64,000 bases of DNA from Hofstenia miamia (lineage: Eukaryota; Xenacoelomorpha; Acoela), in the NCBI GenBank assembly GCA_004352715.1, contig SCFE01000049.1:2033438-2097437 (forward strand). Reading direction: 5' to 3'. The position numbers were made by a program, and so were the translations under genes. The notes under the pieces were generated by a model that was not told the origin of the DNA, searched no databases, and saw only the letters and a list, made by a program, of their open reading frames with translations. Every line of letters starts with the position of its first letter. The stretch's first letter is position 1. Positions 60,042-64,000 of this stretch are shown one piece after another.

Positions 60042-60887
60042 CAGGGTGTCCATAAAGTCTTTAGAAAATTTTAAAAATTCATTAATATTACAACTGAAGT
60101 TGGAAATCTCCGAAATGTTTAAACAATATCAAGTAAATAGTCAAGTTTTTATTCAAAGCATTAATATATTTCTATATGAGCTCCATTTGTAGCACCGAGG
60201 ACATCTAAACGATATTCAATTTCAGTCCACGTCCTTCTTGTAATTTCTTTAGTGTATTCACAGCAGCAGTTATTCTTTCCTTAAGGTCAGTTATGTCCTT
60301 TACTTTGGTGCGGTAAACAACATCTTTCACGTAGCCCCACAAGAAAAAATCCAAGGGTATTATATCCGGGGAACGAGGGGGCCAAGGTATCGGACCACTT
60401 CTTCCAATCCAGCATTAGACGAAATATTTTTTGCTGAAAAATCTTTATCCCGACAGATGGCGCTTTAAAATGCTTAATATAGCCTATCTTAATACATTAG
60501 GAAATATTATTTTGTGCAATTTCTTCTAAAGTATTTCTATTAAAGTATTCATTTACTTTGATAGTTTTTGTACAATTCATGGCAGCTTTTAGTCAAAAAT
60601 GGTTCTGTGAAATCTTAAGGGCATTAACATTCATATTCTGATTGTTGTTTTTAAAAATTTTGCACACTTTAGAAGAAATTGCACAAAATAATATTTCCTA
60701 ATGTATTAAGATAGGCTATATTGAGCATTTTCGAGCGCCATCTGTTGGGATAAAGATTTTGCAGCAAAAAATATTTCGTCTAATGCGGGCGGGAAATTTT
60801 TTATCCAAAAATTCACGAACTTTTAATTCACTTCTTAAATTTTTTAATGAATTTATAAAGTTGTCTAAAGACTTTGTGAACACCCTG
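60042..60887 (-). mobile_element. Rearranged mariner with nested foldback element
   Basis: The left terminal repeat starts at 60042 after TA. The right terminus ends at 60887 before TA (60888-60889). 60042-60413 equals the 3' part of the 54.9-kb mariner, including the transposase C-terminal frameshift region. Then comes the nested element, followed by only a remnant of transposase (VREFLDKKFPAR) and the right terminal repeat. The middle and N-terminal half of the transposase are deleted. Confidence 0.85.
60414..60784. mobile_element. Foldback MITE nested in mariner, about 118-bp inverted repeats
   Basis: 371 bp, starting attagacgaaatattttttg and ending with the complement. The arms pair over about 118 bp with about 4 mismatches and include acagatggcgct. 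It interrupts ccagc|gggcggg of the mariner transposase with a 2-bp gc duplication (or none, depending on where the ends are set). The unpaired centre is about 135 bp. Superfamily unknown. The same insertion occurs at 58349. Confidence 0.82.
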
Positions 60888-61640
60888 TACAACTTCATTC
60901 ACTTTAAATGCTAACTATTACGGGAGCATGCCCTGATATAGAAGATCTCGGTATTCTGGGTAGGAGAAGTCTACAATTAAATGCAAAATTGCTAAATTAA
61001 ATAAAAAATTGTTCATTATAAAAATTAATGCGAACTTTATTATTTTTGTAATTTAAAAAGGATTTCATATTTTGCTTAGCATAATATAGAAATTTATGGT
61101 TGAATAAAAGATACAGGATTTTCCTGTATATTTTGGATACTCTTTTACAAACTTGTTTAATTTTTGAAAATTATTCTGGAGTAAAACCAAATTTAATATA
61201 AATATCTTTGATTTGGCGTGGAAACGAAATTATTTCAAATTTTTTAGGAGCAACTGTTTTCGTTTGACAATCGCTAGAAATGTTGAGTTTTCAGGGCGCA
61301 CTCTAGACTAGCTCACCAAATGTTTGTCTCCTGAAAATATTTCTAGGAAAATTTTAACTTAATGAATACAGCATCAGCCCTTCACAGGTGTAAAACTCAA
61401 CAACAAACAGCAATAAAGCTTTCATATCAACTAAGTGATTTCTTCCCTATGTACGTCTGTAAAACATGCCAGACCAACCCATGAAATGCATTTAAAAGAC
61501 TAAGATTAAATATTGAACTGCTTGCTGAATTTTATGTGCGACCTCAGTGAGGATTAGAATTTAGACTTAAGGTTCAAACTTGAGGAATTTTGTTTGATCA
61601 AGTGTTTTGGCAAAAGTATGCAATGCTACATCATTTTGTC
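60660..61640 (-). repeat. Inverted duplication, right arm
   Basis: Counterpart of 57664-58445, about 90-95% similar apart from indels. It ends near 61640, just before the hAT MITE copy 5 insertion. Confidence 0.85.
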
Positions 61641-61652
61641 ATTACCTACAAC

Positions 61653-62088
61653 CAGACTTGTCAACGAGCCCAGCTTGTAACGAGCCCAGCCGAGCTTGAG
61701 CATAACATTTGATATACAACGAGCCCAAAACGAGCCTATTTTAGGCAAAGCAAGTTTATAGTTCTGCTTGTTAATTTGATTATGGAGATTTTTGTTATTT
61801 TTTAAAGTCAGTATGCATTTCCTATAATCCTATTTAAGAAATGTTTATTAAAGAATAGGAAGAGCTATGTAAAAAATTCTTTGAGCACAATATTTTTAAA
61901 AAAAAATACCGAGCTAAAGCGAGCCTCATTCAAAGATTTTATGTGGCGAGCCGAGCTGAGCTGAACTTACACAAAATTTTAACGAGTCGAGCCGAACTTA
62001 CATAATATTTTAACGAGCCAAGCCGAACTTACAGAAAATTTTAACGAGTCGAGCCGAGCTTGGAAATGTCGGCTCGTTGACAAGTCTG
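61653..62088 (+). mobile_element. hAT-type MITE, GAGCC-rich family, copy 5
   Basis: 436 bp, with perfect 18-bp terminal inverted repeats cagacttgtcaacgagcc. A perfect 8-bp target duplication cctacaac lies at 61645-61652 and 62089-62096. The right part has three extra 30-bp units (gagccgaacttac..ttttaacgag), so it is longer than the other copies. Confidence 0.95.
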
Positions 62089-62096
62089 CCTACAAC

Positions 62097-62323
62097 CAAA
62101 AACCCAAGAATTGTAGCCCTTTTGATATTAACAATAAATATTGGTTAACCTATACTAACATCACTTTATACAATTACGAGGCAGCACAATCATTTGATTT
62201 CAACCATTAACCTTCAGAAGCCTTCAATGTATATATTATTTGGATTCAGTGTTAAGCAAGCGTGGCATATGAAATGCATTTATGATAAAGCACAAACGAT
62301 AAAATTCGTTATATGAAACATAC
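62097..62323 (-). other. Probable intron start of the lectin receptor gene
   Basis: Follows the donor at 62323-62322. The lectin frame stays open into it down to 62236, but the strong donor suggests splicing. The next exon was not found. Confidence 0.35.
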
Positions 62324-63357
62324 CTTGATCTGTAACAGCCTTGCATATTTTTCTCAAAAAAATTTGGCAAGTGCGAAATGTCAATGCCTTGTTTATTTCC
62401 AATCCATTCCCATTTATTTGTTTCATGAAAATCAGTTGCACCAATCATGAAGGTATCGGAAAAATTGCTTAGTACAAAGTCAACTTCTTGCTTATCCTCG
62501 AAGTATACGAGTCCAGACTCAGATCCACTAAAACATTTTTTGCACTCCTTATCAGCTGCTTGAAAGTTACTAAAGGGCATGCGTAATAAACAGTAACAAG
62601 AAGTCTTCCTGCATTTAATAATAGAACATTTTTTACATTTTGATTTATTGTTAGATGCATACGCAGAAGTGACAGTGATATTGGTTTCAGCATTGTTCTG
62701 AAATTTTATTTTGCAAAGTACATCAACAAACCTCCTAAATGTAGTGTCATCATACAAACAGCTCTCTCTTATGAAATAGTTTTTGCGCTTTGCAATACAG
62801 TGTCTTGCTGTTACTCTCCCTCGATTCCTCTCAGGAAGCTTTTCATTATTAATATAAACTGACTTTCCAAATTCATCTACATAGGAACCTATCCAGATAT
62901 TGTCAATGTTTGAGGGGATGTGTTTGATAATAGGTTCTATGGAGGTTGTGACAAGTGAAGCACCTTTGAAAAGATTTTCGCATCTTATTTTTGCTGAAAA
63001 CCACGGGCTTCTTTCTCTAGAAATGCAATAACACGAAAACTTTAAACAAAAGGCCACTTGGCAAGAACTTTGAAGTTGTATATAATCTTCAAAATTAAGG
63101 AAAATCCCTGGGTTTTCCATTACATTGCCTGCATTAAAGTGGATCAATAGTTGATTATTGAATCTTCTCCTTATAAAGAACAAGGAAGCATTTAGCATCA
63201 GAGAAAATATTCCAAGTATTAGCCACATATTTTTCCAGATCCAAGTAAAAATTATTTTCGTTTTTTTTAGATTTTTCTTATCGACGATCCGCCTTCTTAT
63301 TTCCAAATCTGATTTGCCATCGTCTGCAGCATTGAACAGAACTGTGCTTTCAGACAT
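62324..63357 (-). CDS. Type II membrane protein with two C-type lectin domains, first exon
   Basis: The ATG at 63357 is preceded by an in-frame TAA. The protein starts MSESTVLFNAADDGKSDLE, then has a basic juxtamembrane stretch (RRRIVDKKNLKKTK) and one hydrophobic segment at about 44-62 (MWLILGIFSLMLNASLFFI). There is no signal peptide, so it should sit N-in, C-out. CTLD1 runs from about Cys104 to Cys215 (CLKFSCYCIS..NIWIGSYVDEFG..VLCKI). CTLD2 starts near Cys249 (CRKTSCYCLL) with FMIGATDFHETNKWEWIG as its core. Both domains share C-x4-CYC and lack obvious calcium motifs. A donor AAG|GTATGT after CYRSR suggests the last part of CTLD2 is on another exon; if unspliced, the frame runs on to a stop at 62236 and lacks the final Cys. 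NK-receptor-like or scavenger-type roles are possible but not shown. No ITIM/ITAM is seen in the cytoplasmic part. Confidence 0.85.
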
Positions 63358-63566
63358 TGTTGGTTCACACACTTAAAAGTTCACTCAATGTTGACCAAGA
63401 ATGCATAGATAAGAATTAGTGTATTTAAGATCATTGCAGTTTGTATAATTCTAACAATTTGTAGCCTCAAAAGAAAATATTTATTTAAATTCAATAATAA
63501 TAATTTTGGAAGTACTTATAGGAGATATTCATCATCTGAATATTTAATAATTTACAGATGAAGCAT

Positions 63567-63604
<38 letters not shown>

Positions 63605-64000
63605 ATGCTTCATCTGTAAATTATTAAATATTCAGATGATGAATATCTCCTATAAGTACTTCCAAAATTATTATTATTGAATTTAAATAAATATTTTCTT
63701 TTGAGGCTACAAATTGTTAGAATTATACAAACTGCAATGATCTTAAATACACTAATTCTTATCTATGCATTCTTGGTCAACATTGAGTGAACTTTTAAGT
63801 GTGTGAACCAACAATGTCTGAAAGCACAGTTCTGTTCAATGCTGCAGACGATGGCAAATCAGATTTGGAAATAAGAAGGCGGATCGTCGATAAGAAAAAT
63901 CTAAAAAAAACGAAAATAATTTTTACTTGGATCTGGAAAAATATGTGGCTAATACTTGGAATATTTTCTCTGATGCTAAATGCTTCCTTGTTCTTTATAA
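63171..64000. repeat. Perfect palindrome of at least 830 bp
   Basis: 63171-63585 and 63586-64000 are exact reverse complements by eye, centred on acatgta(TA)ntacatgt. The palindrome runs off the window edge. It creates head-to-head copies of the lectin receptor 5' end, 456 bp apart from ATG to ATG. Confidence 0.93.
63814..64000 (+). CDS. Second copy of the type II lectin receptor, 5' end (runs off the window)
   Basis: ATG at 63814. It encodes the same first 62 residues as the gene on the other strand, covering the cytoplasmic part and membrane segment up to SLFFI, with no differences. The shared intergenic palindrome would serve as a bidirectional promoter if real. Total identity suggests either a very recent inverted duplication or a fold-back assembly artefact. 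Confidence 0.6.
   Translation, partial: MSESTVLFNAADDGKSDLEIRRRIVDKKNLKKTKIIFTWIWKNMWLILGIFSLMLNASLFFI

Noticed and set aside
63158-63376. Plus-strand open frame over the lectin receptor start
   Set aside because: Antisense shadow of the minus-strand receptor exon.

Overview
The window looks like nuclear DNA from an AT-rich, repeat-rich and highly heterozygous metazoan, probably an aquatic invertebrate; I cannot name the species. Reasons: spliced genes with GT..AG introns, an animal-type CDK5 activator, tandem C-type lectin domain (CTLD) receptors, a wide mix of eukaryotic transposons (hAT, mariner, Tc1, pogo/Tigger, piggyBac, CR1/L2 LINE, Penelope-like) and many (TA)n arrays. There are no operons, ribosome binding sites or prokaryotic features.

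Layout. 1-4.8 kb: AT-rich DNA with two copies of a GAGCC-rich hAT miniature element, probably lying inside an intron of the gene that follows. 4.79-5.35 kb (minus): first coding exon of a CDK5 activator (p35-like). 6.6-8.5 kb: a dead CR1/L2-type LINE 3' end abutting a dead mariner-like element. 9.2-9.75 kb (minus): an unidentified gene fragment. 10-44 kb: almost wholly non-coding, made of hAT elements with 8-bp target duplications, foldback MITEs, tandem repeats, (TA)n arrays and remnants of piggyBac, LINE, pogo, Penelope-like and Tc1 elements. One small exon-like segment at 33.4 kb carries a tyrosine motif.

44.6-47.2 kb, 53.8-54.3 kb and 62.3-64.0 kb hold the main gene theme: a cluster of C-type-lectin-domain genes. 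The 62-kb gene encodes a type II membrane protein with two CTLDs. A second, divergent copy of its 5' end begins at 63.8 kb as one arm of a perfect palindrome. 54.9-56.2 kb carries a nearly complete DD41D (rosa-type) mariner, and 57-61.6 kb holds rearranged, partly inverted relatives of it with a nested foldback element. 48.4-48.9 kb carries a decayed MADF-like DNA-binding domain.

Assembly caveats matter here. There are four gaps of exactly 1000 N, one of 100 N, and seven single-N joins flanked by duplicated contig ends. A 446-bp block occurs three times and a 1.18-kb block occurs twice without visible differences. Two perfect palindromes centre on (TA)n arrays. Several apparent duplications are therefore probably haplotype or contig-joining artefacts.
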